DNA of 64,000 bases, taken from NCBI RefSeq assembly GCF_000765745.2, contig NZ_JRPC02000007.1:1-64000 (forward strand), read 5' to 3'. Position numbers and translations under genes: made by a program. The stretch is from Helicobacter apodemus (GTDB lineage: Bacteria > Campylobacterota > Campylobacteria > Campylobacterales > Helicobacteraceae). Shown one piece after another: positions 1 to 8,226 of the stretch. The notes under the pieces were generated by a model, which saw nothing but the letters and a program-made list of their open reading frames with translations, was not told where the DNA came from and searched no databases. Position 1 is the first letter of the stretch. Each line of letters starts with the position of its first letter.

Positions 1-472
1 CATAGTTAGCATTGGTATTAGTAATACTCCCACTATTAGTAATCTCTAAGTTTTTATATTCTTTATTTTGGGAAGCAGAGATTTGTTTATTAGTAAGTGA
101 TGATGTAACTTTATTGGTATTAGCATCAGTTGTATCTAAACCAGTATTTCCTAATAAAACCCAATTATCTTTAGCTACAACATTATAAGGCAGTGTTAAT
201 AAAACACTTGCACAGATTAAAGAGAGAAAAGAGGGAGTAAAGGGTTTATGGGCATTAAAAGTTAAGGAATTAGGAATATAAACTTTAAGATTACTCTTAG
301 ATTCTAAAGTAGAATCTTTTGTATGGGATTGTAAAGTTATAGTATTTGCAGTTTTAGCATTGACTTTAGAATCTGTTTTAGAATGTAAGACTTGGCTTCT
401 TAGAGGAGTATTATTGCCCCCCCCCCCCATAGAATTTATAATAGGGCTTACATAAAAAGATTTATTACTCAT
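1..472 (-). CDS. Large surface protein, autotransporter-like, N-terminal part (runs off left edge), phase-variable
   Basis: The reading frame is open from the ATG at 472 to the window edge (157 codons), with an AAGGAG ribosome site just upstream. It starts MSNKSFYVSP, has about 75 mostly polar residues, then a hydrophobic segment (about residues 79-100, ending in NVVA before KDNW) that looks like an extended signal peptide. The exported part begins with Asn/Thr/Ser-rich sequence including ITNSGSITNTNANY, typical of autotransporter or adhesin passengers with beta-helix repeats. Codons 15-19 are a run of 12 G, in frame here. One G fewer or one G more would stop translation within about ten codons of the tract. 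No later start codon was seen before the signal segment, so off states should be null. The family assignment rests on signal and composition only, because the barrel domain would lie outside the window. Confidence 0.6.
   Translation of the reverse strand, partial: MSNKSFYVSPIINSMGGGGNNTPLRSQVLHSKTDSKVNAKTANTITLQSHTKDSTLESKSNLKVYIPNSLTFNAHKPFTPSFLSLICASVLLTLPYNVVAKDNWVLLGNTGLDTTDANTNKVTSSLTNKQISASQNKEYKNLEITNSGSITNTNANY
417..428 (-). repeat. Poly-G(12) tract inside the autotransporter-like gene
   Basis: Twelve uninterrupted C on the plus strand (G on the coding strand) fall at codons 15-19 of the gene starting at 472. The last G-run codon is completed as GGC and reading continues. With 11 G the frame reaches TAA nine codons after the internal ATG; with 13 G it reaches TAA sooner. 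Long mononucleotide G tracts in Helicobacter and Campylobacter genes are known slipped-strand contingency loci. Confidence 0.9.
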
Positions 473-488
473 AATTTCTCCTTTTTTG

Positions 489-500
489 CCCCCCCCCCCC
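489..500 (-). repeat. Poly-G(12) tract in the leader of the same gene
   Basis: A second uninterrupted 12-base tract lies 16 bases upstream of the ATG at 472, directly before the ribosome site (CAAAAAAGGAG) and just downstream of a TATAAT box. Its length cannot change the reading frame. It could change transcription start selection, leader folding or ribosome access. Confidence 0.85.
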
Positions 501-509
501 TAATATATT

Positions 510-515
510 ATTATA
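510..515 (-). promoter_or_regulatory. Candidate -10 box for the autotransporter-like gene
   Basis: A perfect TATAAT on the minus strand lies ten bases upstream of the leader poly-G tract, which would put the transcript start at or just before the tract. No -35 box was seen, which is usual for Helicobacter sigma-70 promoters. The flanking sequence is a very AT-rich palindrome (TAATATATTA at 501-510). Confidence 0.45.
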
Positions 516-738
516 TTAGGAGATTTAGGCATTTTTATTATGTATTTGTCATAAACTATTTTTAACATTCCTAGTATAGCATAAAATTTAAACTTTATTA
601 AATAATATTAGGATTATTGGTTGTATTAAAATTACGCAAGGATTTCTTTGTGTAATTTAGGCATTTTATATAGTTAGGGATTTAATAACCTATTTAGCTT
701 AAGTAAAGGTTAAAATAAACAATTCATTTTTATAGAAA

Positions 739-2166
739 TTAAAAATTATAGCGAAGCTCTAAGCGGAATCTCTTTCGTTGTTCTTCTTGGCTTTGTTTAT
801 TGTCATCCCAAACGGAAGTATCTTTTTTCTTTAGAAAGATTTCTTTATCACTTTTGGTATTTAAAAACATATAAAACATCGTAATACGCATTTGTTTGGT
901 ATGTTGGTAGTAAAGAATAGGTGTAATTTCTTGGAATTTGATTTGTGCATTATAGTTATCATTGCCTCTCCCCCTTTGGAATTTTGTTGCTCCTTTAGTG
1001 TATTCTATCCCTACTTTTAATTTTTTTGTGAGTTCATAAGTGGGGTTAATATAGAAAAGATTTAATGAGTTACTTTCATTTCTAGCAGGGGTTTGTGTGC
1101 CGGTATTTGGTAGCATAGAAATCGTCATCCCTGTAGCAGAGTTTTCAAAAAAGATTCTCCCAATTGGCTCACTCATATAATAACCCTCGTTATCTAAAGA
1201 AACCGTGTAGCTATCTTGTGTGTTCCCCCAATATCCTATTCTTACTCTCAAAGGAATATGGAATTTATGGAATTTAGCACCTAATTCTATCCCAAATAAA
1301 TCTGCTTTGTTTTTGAATTTGTTAGTTTGTGGATTGAGTTTTTCATTGTTGTAGAGAGGGTAGAGAATACTTGTGCTGCTATTATCAAGATTAGCAAAAG
1401 AGTAAAATCCATTATAAAAGAAAATTCCTCTTTCCCAAGAGAGTTGTGTATAAAGTCCAGCTTTTAAGAGATCCTTAATGTGGAATCCCCAAATTTGTGC
1501 ATGAAAATTTCCATATTTTGTTTGATAATTTCCTAATGCGGCTAAAGAAAAGAATGATTTATCAATGGAGCGATTATCCCCAAGATACCCAATATACATA
1601 TCATCAACACTCCAAGAATCAAAAATAGAAGCCATAAAAGTCCAATTTTGTATATCTGAATTTGTGATGATAGCTCCTGTTGCTCTATCGTGTAAAACAT
1701 CGCTATATGGAGTGTTGAGAACCATTTTGCCTAGCTTAATGCTAGTAGTATCTGTAGGGGTTAGAGTCATATTGAAATTAGAAATCCCAAAGTGTGAATC
1801 TGCACCTGCTCCTAAACCTCTCCCTAGAAAAGCACCCGCTCCATTAGTTGGAGGATTGGATTCTGGCAACCCTTTTCCGTGATTGACATTTTGTAAAGGA
1901 TTGTGATAGAGCAATCCTAAATTAAAACTTATATTATTAACAGGAGCAGTTTTAAAATCAATCGCTGCTCGGTATTGATGCCTTGCTCTTCCATTTCCAT
2001 TATTATTTTTAATGTAGTTTTGGTCTTTATAGCGGTCATCTGTATAGCGATAACGCAACATCCCTCTAACATCTATGTTTTTAATAGCATTTTGTAGATC
2101 TTGTGCTGGGCTTGTAGAGACTAGCCCAAATCCTAATCCTAAAATTAATAAGAATTTTTTTGACAT
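739..2166 (-). CDS. Major outer membrane porin, Campylobacter MOMP family
   Basis: A 475-residue outer-membrane beta-barrel protein, expected to be a trimeric general porin. It has a signal peptide (about residues 1-21, cleavage near SPA/Q) and alternating aromatic/polar strands throughout. It ends in RLELRYNF with the terminal phenylalanine recognised by the BAM machinery. Stretches such as VRGMLRYRYTDDR near the mature N terminus and IKLGKMVLNTPYSDVL fit the Campylobacter MOMP/Helicobacter porin family. The start at 2166 has an AAGGAG site a few bases upstream. It is transcribed divergently from the metal ABC transporter operon with about 107 bases between starts, so a Fur site there could affect both. 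The right-hand neighbour at 1-472 is a separate gene. Substrate preference cannot be read from sequence. Confidence 0.85.
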   Translation of the reverse strand: MSKKFLLILGLGFGLVSTSPAQDLQNAIKNIDVRGMLRYRYTDDRYKDQNYIKNNNGNGRARHQYRAAIDFKTAPVNNISFNLGLLYHNPLQNVNHGKGLPESNPPTNGAGAFLGRGLGAGADSHFGISNFNMTLTPTDTTSIKLGKMVLNTPYSDVLHDRATGAIITNSDIQNWTFMASIFDSWSVDDMYIGYLGDNRSIDKSFFSLAALGNYQTKYGNFHAQIWGFHIKDLLKAGLYTQLSWERGIFFYNGFYSFANLDNSSTSILYPLYNNEKLNPQTNKFKNKADLFGIELGAKFHKFHIPLRVRIGYWGNTQDSYTVSLDNEGYYMSEPIGRIFFENSATGMTISMLPNTGTQTPARNESNSLNLFYINPTYELTKKLKVGIEYTKGATKFQRGRGNDNYNAQIKFQEITPILYYQHTKQMRITMFYMFLNTKSDKEIFLKKKDTSVWDDNKQSQEEQRKRFRLELRYNF

Positions 2167-2223
2167 TTGAAACTCCTTAAAAACTTTTGAAGGGATTATA
2201 TTGACTTACAGCTTAAGAAGTAA

Positions 2224-2240
2224 TATAATAGTAATTATTA
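2224..2240 (+). promoter_or_regulatory. -10 box overlapped by a Fur-box-like palindrome
   Basis: TATAAT at 2224-2229 overlaps TAATAGTAATTATTA at 2226-2240. The latter matches 13 of the 14 specified positions of the published Helicobacter Fur consensus TAATAATnATTATTA (7-1-7 inverted repeat). A site covering the -10 box fits iron-dependent repression of the downstream transporter operon. The AT-rich background makes chance matches more likely than usual. Confidence 0.55.
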
Positions 2241-2273
2241 TCATAAGTAAAAATGAATAGTGAGGTTTTAGAG

Positions 2274-3377
2274 ATGAAATTTTTATGGCGATTATTTTTA
2301 GGGTTTTTAATGTTCTTTGGCGGAATTTCCTTTGCTAAAGAGGAGGTTATTGTTGATGTTTTGGGTAGGGAGGTAAAAGTTAATCTTCCAGCAAAACGCA
2401 TTGCGTTAGGGTTTTATTATACCGATTATCTAGCAGTTGGTGGGGTCAAGGCATTAGATAATGTTGTGGGATTTTCTAAGTCTGTTTGGACGGATTGGAC
2501 TCCAGCTAGTTGGGAAGTTTATAGTAAAAAACTCCCGCAACTTCATCGGTTAGAGGATTTTGGAGAAGTGGAGGTTGGGACATTTTCTATTGAAAAAGTG
2601 CTTTCTTTAAAACCTGATTTATTAATTTTGGCAAATTGGCAGTATCAAGTGTTAGAATTAGATTTAGAGCCTATTGAAAAGGCAGGGATTCCTATTGTGG
2701 TTTTAGATTATAATCGTGAGCTTGTGCCTTTGCATATCGCTAGCACTATGATTTTAGGGAAAATTACGGGAGAGAATAAGAGGGCAGAGGAGTTAGCAAA
2801 ATTTTATGAGGATATTGCCAATAAAGTTGCGAGTAGAATTGCTAAAGCAAATCTTCCTAAGCCTAGAATCTATATAGAATTTGGAAATAAGGGTCCTAAT
2901 GAATATGGCTTTACTTATGGTAAAGATATGTGGGGCTCCTTGATTGATTTAGCAGGGGGAGATAATATAGCGGCTCCTTTTGTAGAGAAATGGGCACCTA
3001 TCAATCCTGAACAAATTATCGTTTCAAATCCTGATGTTATTATGATTACTGGTAGAGAGACGGAATTAGAGAAAAACAAAGAATCTATGGTTATGGGGAT
3101 TGGTATTAGCAATCAAGAGGCTTTAAGGAGATTAAACGCTTATAAGAAAAGGGCGGGGTGGAAATCCTTAAATGCAATTTCTAATAATCGTCTTTATGGT
3201 CTTTATATGGGGGCTTCTAGGACTTTAGCGGATGCGGCAATGATTGAATATATTGCTAAGGCTTTATACCCTACTTTATTTGAAGATATAGACCCTATTC
3301 AAACTTACATTGATTATCATAAGAAATATCTTCCCATTGTTCCAGAAGGGACTTTTGGGATTAGAGCAAGTCAATAA
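2274..3377 (+). CDS. Periplasmic substrate-binding protein of an iron/siderophore-type ABC importer
   Basis: A 367-residue class III (TroA/BtuF-like, PF01497) binding protein delivering a metal or metal chelate to the permease encoded next door. A signal peptide covers about residues 1-21 (hydrophobic, ending ISFA), followed by the family opening VDVLGREVKVNLPAKRI and the domain signature SIEKVLSLKPDLLIL. An in-frame ATG lies 21 bases upstream at 2253, but only the ATG at 2274 has a GAGG ribosome site and gives a clean signal peptide. It is first in an operon with permease, ATPase, cupredoxin and ATP-grasp genes. The overlapping Fur-like box suggests iron regulation. Haem, vitamin B12 or nickel chelates are possible alternative substrates. 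Confidence 0.85.
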   Translation: MKFLWRLFLGFLMFFGGISFAKEEVIVDVLGREVKVNLPAKRIALGFYYTDYLAVGGVKALDNVVGFSKSVWTDWTPASWEVYSKKLPQLHRLEDFGEVEVGTFSIEKVLSLKPDLLILANWQYQVLELDLEPIEKAGIPIVVLDYNRELVPLHIASTMILGKITGENKRAEELAKFYEDIANKVASRIAKANLPKPRIYIEFGNKGPNEYGFTYGKDMWGSLIDLAGGDNIAAPFVEKWAPINPEQIIVSNPDVIMITGRETELEKNKESMVMGIGISNQEALRRLNAYKKRAGWKSLNAISNNRLYGLYMGASRTLADAAMIEYIAKALYPTLFEDIDPIQTYIDYHKKYLPIVPEGTFGIRASQ

Positions 3378-3389
3378 TAGAGTCTATTT

Positions 3390-4448
3390 ATGTCTAAGCA
3401 AATTGAAGAAACTTTAAAAAATCATAGAAAAAGTGAATACCGCCGTTTGGTAATTATTCTTAGCTTTTTAGTGATTGCTTTTATATCTTTAGTTTTTGAT
3501 ATTGTTACAGGTCCTTCTATGTTGCCTATTAAAGAAGTTTTTTTGGCTTTATTTCATCCTATTTTTCCACAAGAGGAGATTGATAAAATTTCTTTAATGA
3601 TTGTGAATGATTTGCGGTTACCTATGGCATTAATGGCATTAATTGTTGGTGCAGCATTGGGGGTAGGTGGGGCAGAGATTCAAACGCTTTTAAATAATCC
3701 TATGGCATCTCCTTATACTTTAGGGTTAGCAGCCGCATCGGGGTTTGGAGCTTCTTTAGTGATTGCCTTTGGCTCTTTTGGGTTGCCTTTAATTATAGCT
3801 GTGCCTTTGGGGGCTTTTGTAATGTCGATGGTTTGTGCGAGTATTTTATTTGGTTTTGCGGGTTTAAAGCAATTTAATTCCTCCTTATTGGTGCTTGTAG
3901 GGATTGCCTTATTATTTCTTTTTCAATCGCTCCTGTCTTTGGTGCAGTATGTATCTTCACCAGAAATTTCCCAACAGATTCTATTTTGGCTATTTGGAAG
4001 TTTGCAAAAGGCTAATTGGGTCAATGTAGTGGTTGTTTTTATGGTTACTTTTGTTTGTATTTTATTACTTTTTAGGGATATTTGGGCATTAACTGCGTTG
4101 CGTTTAGGTGAGAGTAGGGCTATGAGTATTGGGGTAAATCTTAGTAGATTGCGTTTTAAGGTCTTAGTATTTGTTTCTATTATGACGGCTACGGCTATTA
4201 GTTTTGTCGGTGTTATTGGATTTATTGGGTTGGTTGCACCCCATATCGCAAGAATCTTAGTGGGTGAAGATCAACGATTCTTTTTGCCTAGTGCTATGCT
4301 AGTGGGGGCTGCTTTTTTATCTATAGCTTCTGTGCTTTCTAAAGTTATTATTCCTGGAGCTTTATTTCCTGTTGGGATTATTACCTCTTTTGTGGGAGTT
4401 CCCTTTTTCTTTTGGATTATTCTCTCAAAAAGGAAGTTAGTATGCTAG
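3390..4448 (+). CDS. FecCD-family ABC transporter permease
   Basis: A 352-residue inner-membrane permease of the FecCD/BtuC family (PF01032). A cytoplasmic N-terminal stretch (about 20 residues) precedes the first hydrophobic segment, and roughly nine to ten membrane spans follow. The family motif region is visible in GGAEIQTLLNNPMASPYTLG (about residues 92-111), and the ATPase-contact stretch near GFIGLVAPHIARILVG lies in the last third. It starts 13 bases after the binding-protein gene, and its last seven bases overlap the ATPase start at 4442, so the two are probably translationally coupled. It should form the dimeric channel of the importer. Confidence 0.9.
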   Translation: MSKQIEETLKNHRKSEYRRLVIILSFLVIAFISLVFDIVTGPSMLPIKEVFLALFHPIFPQEEIDKISLMIVNDLRLPMALMALIVGAALGVGGAEIQTLLNNPMASPYTLGLAAASGFGASLVIAFGSFGLPLIIAVPLGAFVMSMVCASILFGFAGLKQFNSSLLVLVGIALLFLFQSLLSLVQYVSSPEISQQILFWLFGSLQKANWVNVVVVFMVTFVCILLLFRDIWALTALRLGESRAMSIGVNLSRLRFKVLVFVSIMTATAISFVGVIGFIGLVAPHIARILVGEDQRFFLPSAMLVGAAFLSIASVLSKVIIPGALFPVGIITSFVGVPFFFWIILSKRKLVC

Positions 4449-5206
4449 TTTTAAAGGATTTAAGTATTTATCGCGGTAAGTTTTGTGTGTTAGAGGGTGC
4501 TAATCTTAGTTTGCAAAAGGGAAAGGTTTATGCACTCTTAGGTGCAAATGGAGCTGGAAAATCTTCTTTGATGAAAGCAATTTTTGGGGAAATTAAGCAT
4601 AAGGGTGAGATAAGCTTTGCAGGAGAGACTTTGAATTTTTTGCAACAATATACTTGGAGAAAATCCATTGGCTATATGCCTCAAGATAATAATGTCGATG
4701 TTAGCTTAAGTGTTTTAGAAGTAGTTTTATTGGGTTTAATGGATTCTTTGGGTGTTTATATAGAGGATGAGAAAGTGCGTTTAGCTGCTAAAATTATGCA
4801 AGAATTAGGCATTATTCATCTAGCCCAAAGGGATATTATGGATTGCTCTGGAGGGCAGAGGCAAATGGTGATGTTCGCACAAGTTTTAGTGAAGAATCCT
4901 AAACTCCTTTTGCTAGATGAACCCGTGAGTGCTTTAGATATGCGTTATCAATGTATCTTACTTAATTATGTGCGAAAATATACTATTAAAAAAGATTTGA
5001 TTACCCTAATGATTTTGCACGATATTTCTTTAGCGGTACAATTTGCTGATGAATTAATCGTTTTATCTGATTCTAAGATAGCAGCTAAAGGAAGTGCGAG
5101 ATGTGTTTTAACGCAAGAGCTGATAGAAAAAGTCTATAAGGTTTTGGCAAATATCTTTTATGATGATAGGAATTTTCCTGTTGTGGTTGCTAAAGAAGCG
5201 ATTTAA
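4442..5206 (+). CDS. ABC transporter ATP-binding protein (FecE/BtuD type)
   Basis: The 254-residue ATPase of the importer. Walker A GANGAGKS is at about 34-41, the ABC signature CSGGQR at about 135-140, Walker B LLLLDE at about 155-160, and the H-loop histidine in LHDIS at about 193. The start at 4442 is chosen because it has an AAAGGAAG site at correct spacing and gives the normal family N terminus. An upstream in-frame ATG at 4412 would add ten residues inside the permease gene without a ribosome site. The C-terminal extension after the helical domain is short. It overlaps the permease stop and is followed 14 bases later by the cupredoxin gene. Confidence 0.92.
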   Translation: MLVLKDLSIYRGKFCVLEGANLSLQKGKVYALLGANGAGKSSLMKAIFGEIKHKGEISFAGETLNFLQQYTWRKSIGYMPQDNNVDVSLSVLEVVLLGLMDSLGVYIEDEKVRLAAKIMQELGIIHLAQRDIMDCSGGQRQMVMFAQVLVKNPKLLLLDEPVSALDMRYQCILLNYVRKYTIKKDLITLMILHDISLAVQFADELIVLSDSKIAAKGSARCVLTQELIEKVYKVLANIFYDDRNFPVVVAKEAI

Positions 5207-5220
5207 TTTAAGGAGTTATT

Positions 5221-5649
5221 ATGCGATTTATTTTATTGTTATTCGCAATATGTGTAGCCTATGCAAAAGATTATGAGGTGAAAATGCTAGATTTAGATAA
5301 ACAGGGGAATACTATGGTATTTGAACCGGGGTTTATCCAAATACAACCCGGAGATACTATTACCTTTGTCCCAACGCATAAAACCCATTATGTGCAAAGT
5401 AAGTTAATCCCTGATGATGCGGAGCATTTTTTGAGTGAGCTAGATGAAAGAGCTACCTTTAAATTTGATAAAGAAGGGGTTTATATTTATGTGTGTCCTC
5501 CCCATCAAATGATGAATATGGTAGGTATTATTCAAGTAGGTAATGCGCTTAATATTCAAAAGATTAGAGATTCTGTGCCTAAGTTAGATAGGAGAGCGCA
5601 AGTTAATAGGGGGCGATTGATTGAATACGCAAAAGCTATCAAAGAGTAG
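5221..5649 (+). CDS. Pseudoazurin-like type 1 copper protein (cupredoxin), periplasmic
   Basis: A 142-residue exported blue-copper protein. The signal peptide is about residues 1-15 (ending AYA). The four type 1 copper ligands are visible: His56 in KTHY, then Cys92, His95 and Met100 in CPPHQMMNM, with the Cys-to-Met spacing seen in pseudoazurin. An extra 35-residue basic C-terminal tail (after IIQVG) goes beyond the beta barrel. Cupredoxins normally shuttle electrons in the periplasm. Its position as fourth gene of an ABC metal-importer operon suggests a role in redox handling of the imported metal, for example oxidising or reducing iron. That role is inference. It has an AAGGAG ribosome site, and its 3' end overlaps the next gene. 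Confidence 0.85.
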   Translation: MRFILLLFAICVAYAKDYEVKMLDLDKQGNTMVFEPGFIQIQPGDTITFVPTHKTHYVQSKLIPDDAEHFLSELDERATFKFDKEGVYIYVCPPHQMMNMVGIIQVGNALNIQKIRDSVPKLDRRAQVNRGRLIEYAKAIKE

Positions 5650-6502
5650 GGATTATTCTTTTTTAATTGCTACTTGTGCTCAATATCCACAAGGCAATGA
5701 GGGGTTAGTGCAGCTAAAAATGGCTTTGGAGCAAAAGGGGTTTGCTTGTTGGTTGCAAAATTGGCAAGAAATACCCCTAGATTATTTAGATACTAAGACT
5801 ATTATTCTGCCTTTAGCCATTTGGGATTATTCCCTACATTATTCGCTTTTTTTAGAATTTTTAGAGAAAATAGAAGAATCTTCTTTAAGGATTGTAAATC
5901 CTTCTGCATTGATTTTGTGGAATTTACAAAAAGATTATTTATTGGATCTACAAAAGAGGGATTTACCTATTATCCCTAGTTTGGTTCTTTATCCCCATAC
6001 ACCTTTTTGGGAGGAGAGGATAGGGCAAAAACAATGGAGCAATCCTGTTATTAAGCCTCTAGTTGGGCAAAGTGGAATGGGAGTAGTGCGATTCAATACA
6101 CAACCTTTGAGGCAAATGGATTATCCCTTAGGGGCAATGGTTCAGCCCTTTATAGAGAGTGTTTATACACAAGGGGAAGTTTGTTTGGTGTTCTTTTGCC
6201 AAGAATACCAATACGCTATCCATAGGAAACCCGCTCTTAGTGAGTGGAGGGCTAATTCTCATTATAAGACAACTATTCACGCAATAGAACCTAGCGATCA
6301 ATGGGTGGAGATTGCAAAAAAGGTTGTGGAAAATCTCCCTTTTAGGGCTTGTTATGTGCGTGTTGATTTGTTGCCCCAAGATAGTCAAAGAGCTTTGATT
6401 AGCGAAGTGGAACTCATTGAACCCTCTTTATATTTTGATTATTATCCGCAAACTTCTCTACAAAGTTTCATTGCAAACCTTTTAGAGTTTTTAGGGGTGT
6501 AA
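5621..6502 (+). CDS. ATP-grasp family ligase-like protein
   Basis: A 293-residue protein with an ATP-grasp fold. The glycine-rich nucleotide loop VIKPLVGQSGMGVVRF is at about 143-158, and the metal-binding end of the domain is near SEVELIEPSLYFDYY (about 260-275). It resembles the glutathione-synthetase/RimK side of the superfamily, which joins a carboxylate to an amine at the cost of ATP. It starts at a TTG that overlaps an in-frame TGA (TGATTG), inside the last 29 bases of the cupredoxin gene; no other start is available before residue 34. Start and expression therefore probably depend on coupling. The substrate is unknown. The operon context hints at making or modifying a metal-binding small molecule or peptide, but this is speculative. 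Confidence 0.7.
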   Translation: MNTQKLSKSRDYSFLIATCAQYPQGNEGLVQLKMALEQKGFACWLQNWQEIPLDYLDTKTIILPLAIWDYSLHYSLFLEFLEKIEESSLRIVNPSALILWNLQKDYLLDLQKRDLPIIPSLVLYPHTPFWEERIGQKQWSNPVIKPLVGQSGMGVVRFNTQPLRQMDYPLGAMVQPFIESVYTQGEVCLVFFCQEYQYAIHRKPALSEWRANSHYKTTIHAIEPSDQWVEIAKKVVENLPFRACYVRVDLLPQDSQRALISEVELIEPSLYFDYYPQTSLQSFIANLLEFLGV

Positions 6503-7368
6503 AATCATTAATAGGTTTAAATTTATCTTCAATCCTTATAATGGGATTTAATAAGCCTAATAGAATATTGAACTTAACTATTTTAGGGTTTGTTATAAGG
6601 CTAGAATCCTTAGTGATTTATTGATTACAATAAAATTATAAAAAGGGGTTAATAAGTCAATAAGATTTCACAAACTTAATTTACCTTTAGCATTCAATGG
6701 CTTTAAGGGGATAAGATTGATTCTAAAGTGGCGTGAATAGCCTTTTTAGGATAATAATTTATATAAGGTGGTATTTTATTTCAAAGTGCTAAATTGAGAA
6801 AGTGAGTAGGCTTGATTTTGTTTTAATGGTAATTTGTTTTTTGAAACACTTTGTTTTAAAATGAAAAATTAAGAAAGCTTTTTTCACAAAATATCACAAA
6901 ATCAATCACAGCAACCCATCTAAAAAGTGACTTTAAAAGCGTATTAAAGCATTTACAAAAATCATTACAAATTTAGAATGCAGGTTAAAGTAAGCTGCAA
7001 CTTGCCTAGAAACTTCTAGTTTTATCCTCCAATTCTTATTGATTTATAATCTTTGAGTTATTTTATATAAAGTTCATTTTCTACGCATAATGCAAAGATT
7101 GCTATTATCTTTACCTAAAAAAGATTTGTTAATATGTTGTGTTTATTTCTAAAATATTACACACCTATCCTCTTGCACTTGCGGTTATACTCATATTGTT
7201 TAGAGACTTAGGGGAACTTTGGGTAATGGGATTTAAAATCATTGAGAGTGCATTATAGGCTCGTAAAAAATGATAAAAAATTTTGTGTGAAGTTTCTAAA
7301 GTATGGATTTTAAAAGAGTTTTGAAGATAGAAAATACATTTATAATTTATTTGAAGTGATAAAGTATA
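6503..7368 (+). other. Long AT-rich stretch without a recognisable gene
   Basis: About 866 bases lie between the ATP-grasp gene and tRNA-Ser with no frame over about 60 codons that reads like a protein. Short open pieces occur on both strands but none matched a family I know. It may be decayed coding sequence, as in the confirmed pseudogenes elsewhere in this window, or simply spacer. Confidence 0.5.
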
Positions 7369-7456
7369 TGGCAGAGAGGAAGGGATTCGAACCCTCGAAA
7401 GCTTGCACTTTACACGCGTTCCAGGCGTGCTCCTTCAACCACTCGGACACCTCTCT
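7369..7456 (-). tRNA. tRNA-Ser (anticodon GGA)
   Basis: On the minus strand the sequence folds as a class II tRNA. The acceptor stem is AGAGAGG/CCTCTCT and the anticodon stem CACGC/GCGTG encloses the loop CTGGAAC (anticodon GGA). A long variable arm follows, then the T arm with GGTTCGAATCC, discriminator G and an encoded CCA. The long variable arm and anticodon identify serine. It lies just downstream of frdB on the same strand. Confidence 0.95.
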
Positions 7457-7461
7457 ATATC

Positions 7462-7475
7462 CCCCAAAAAAGGGG
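7462..7475 (-). terminator. Short hairpin between frdB and tRNA-Ser
   Basis: On the minus strand a CCCC/GGGG stem encloses a T-rich loop right after the frdB stop and six bases before tRNA-Ser. It has no clear trailing T run, so it may be a weak terminator or a processing site rather than a full rho-independent terminator. Confidence 0.35.
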
Positions 7476-7479
7476 TAGA

Positions 7480-8226
7480 TTATTTTATAGTTACCATTTT
7501 GCGACGCAAATAGGCAATTTTGCTTTGAAGTGGGAGATCTTTTGGGCAAACATCATGACAGGCAAGCAAACTCATACAACCAAACACACCATCATCATCG
7601 CCTACTAGCTCATAATAATCCTCATTGTTTCTTTCATCGTGTGGGTCAAGCATAAATCTCACAACACGATTAAGCCCTGCAGCCCCAACAAAGTCTTCAC
7701 GCATTAATTTCGTCCCGCAAGCTGCTATACAACAACCACATTCAATACATCTATCAAGTTCAAAAACTTCTTGGGCTACTTCTGGTTCTACCCTTTCTTC
7801 TAGTTGGCTCATATGTTCCACGCTTTTTTCTTGTGCGTGAATCCAGCTTTTTACTCTTTTGCTCATACCATTAAACCAATTACCGGTATCCACAGATAAA
7901 TCTTTAATAAGTTTAAAGGCAGGGAGTGGCATAAGGGTAATTACGCCATCGGGAAAGTCTTTAGTTAGGGTTCTACAAGCAAGTCTTGGGCGTCCATTAA
8001 TCATCATTCCACAACTCCCGCAGATTCCAGCACGGCATACAAAGTCAAAGCTTAAATCGGGATCATATTGTTCCCTAATCATATTTAAGACAATAAATAC
8101 GGTCATTGAATGTGCTTCTTGGAGTTTATACTCTACAAAATGGGGTTTTGAAACCGCACTATTTGGGTTAAACTTTAATACTTTAATTGTTAGCGTTCTA
8201 CCGCTATTTTCTGTGGTTCTACTCAT
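7480..8226 (-). CDS. frdB: Fumarate reductase iron-sulfur subunit
   Basis: A 248-residue FrdB that passes electrons from the menaquinol-oxidising FrdC haems to FrdA. The plant-type 2Fe-2S ligands are Cys64, Cys69, Cys72 and Cys84 (CRAGICGSC then RLACR). The 4Fe-4S and 3Fe-4S ligands are in [12 protein letters not shown] (about 155-167) and [12 protein letters not shown] (about 210-222). Length and motif order match epsilonproteobacterial FrdB. Its start overlaps the frdA stop by four bases (ATGA), so it is translationally coupled. It is third gene of frdCAB. Fumarate respiration is central to energy metabolism in this group. Confidence 0.97.
   Translation of the reverse strand: MSRTTENSGRTLTIKVLKFNPNSAVSKPHFVEYKLQEAHSMTVFIVLNMIREQYDPDLSFDFVCRAGICGSCGMMINGRPRLACRTLTKDFPDGVITLMPLPAFKLIKDLSVDTGNWFNGMSKRVKSWIHAQEKSVEHMSQLEERVEPEVAQEVFELDRCIECGCCIAACGTKLMREDFVGAAGLNRVVRFMLDPHDERNNEDYYELVGDDDGVFGCMSLLACHDVCPKDLPLQSKIAYLRRKMVTIK

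Noticed and set aside
1565-1882. 105-codon frame on the plus strand inside the porin gene
   Set aside because: Antisense to a well-supported MOMP gene, no ribosome site, and no recognisable domain.
7461-7475. C-run/G-run pair as a phase-variable tract
   Set aside because: Only four to five bases per run, and they pair as a hairpin between frdB and tRNA-Ser.
7340-7549. 69-codon frame covering tRNA-Ser and the end of frdB
   Set aside because: It reads through the tRNA and into frdB; the tRNA fold and FrdB motifs explain the sequence.
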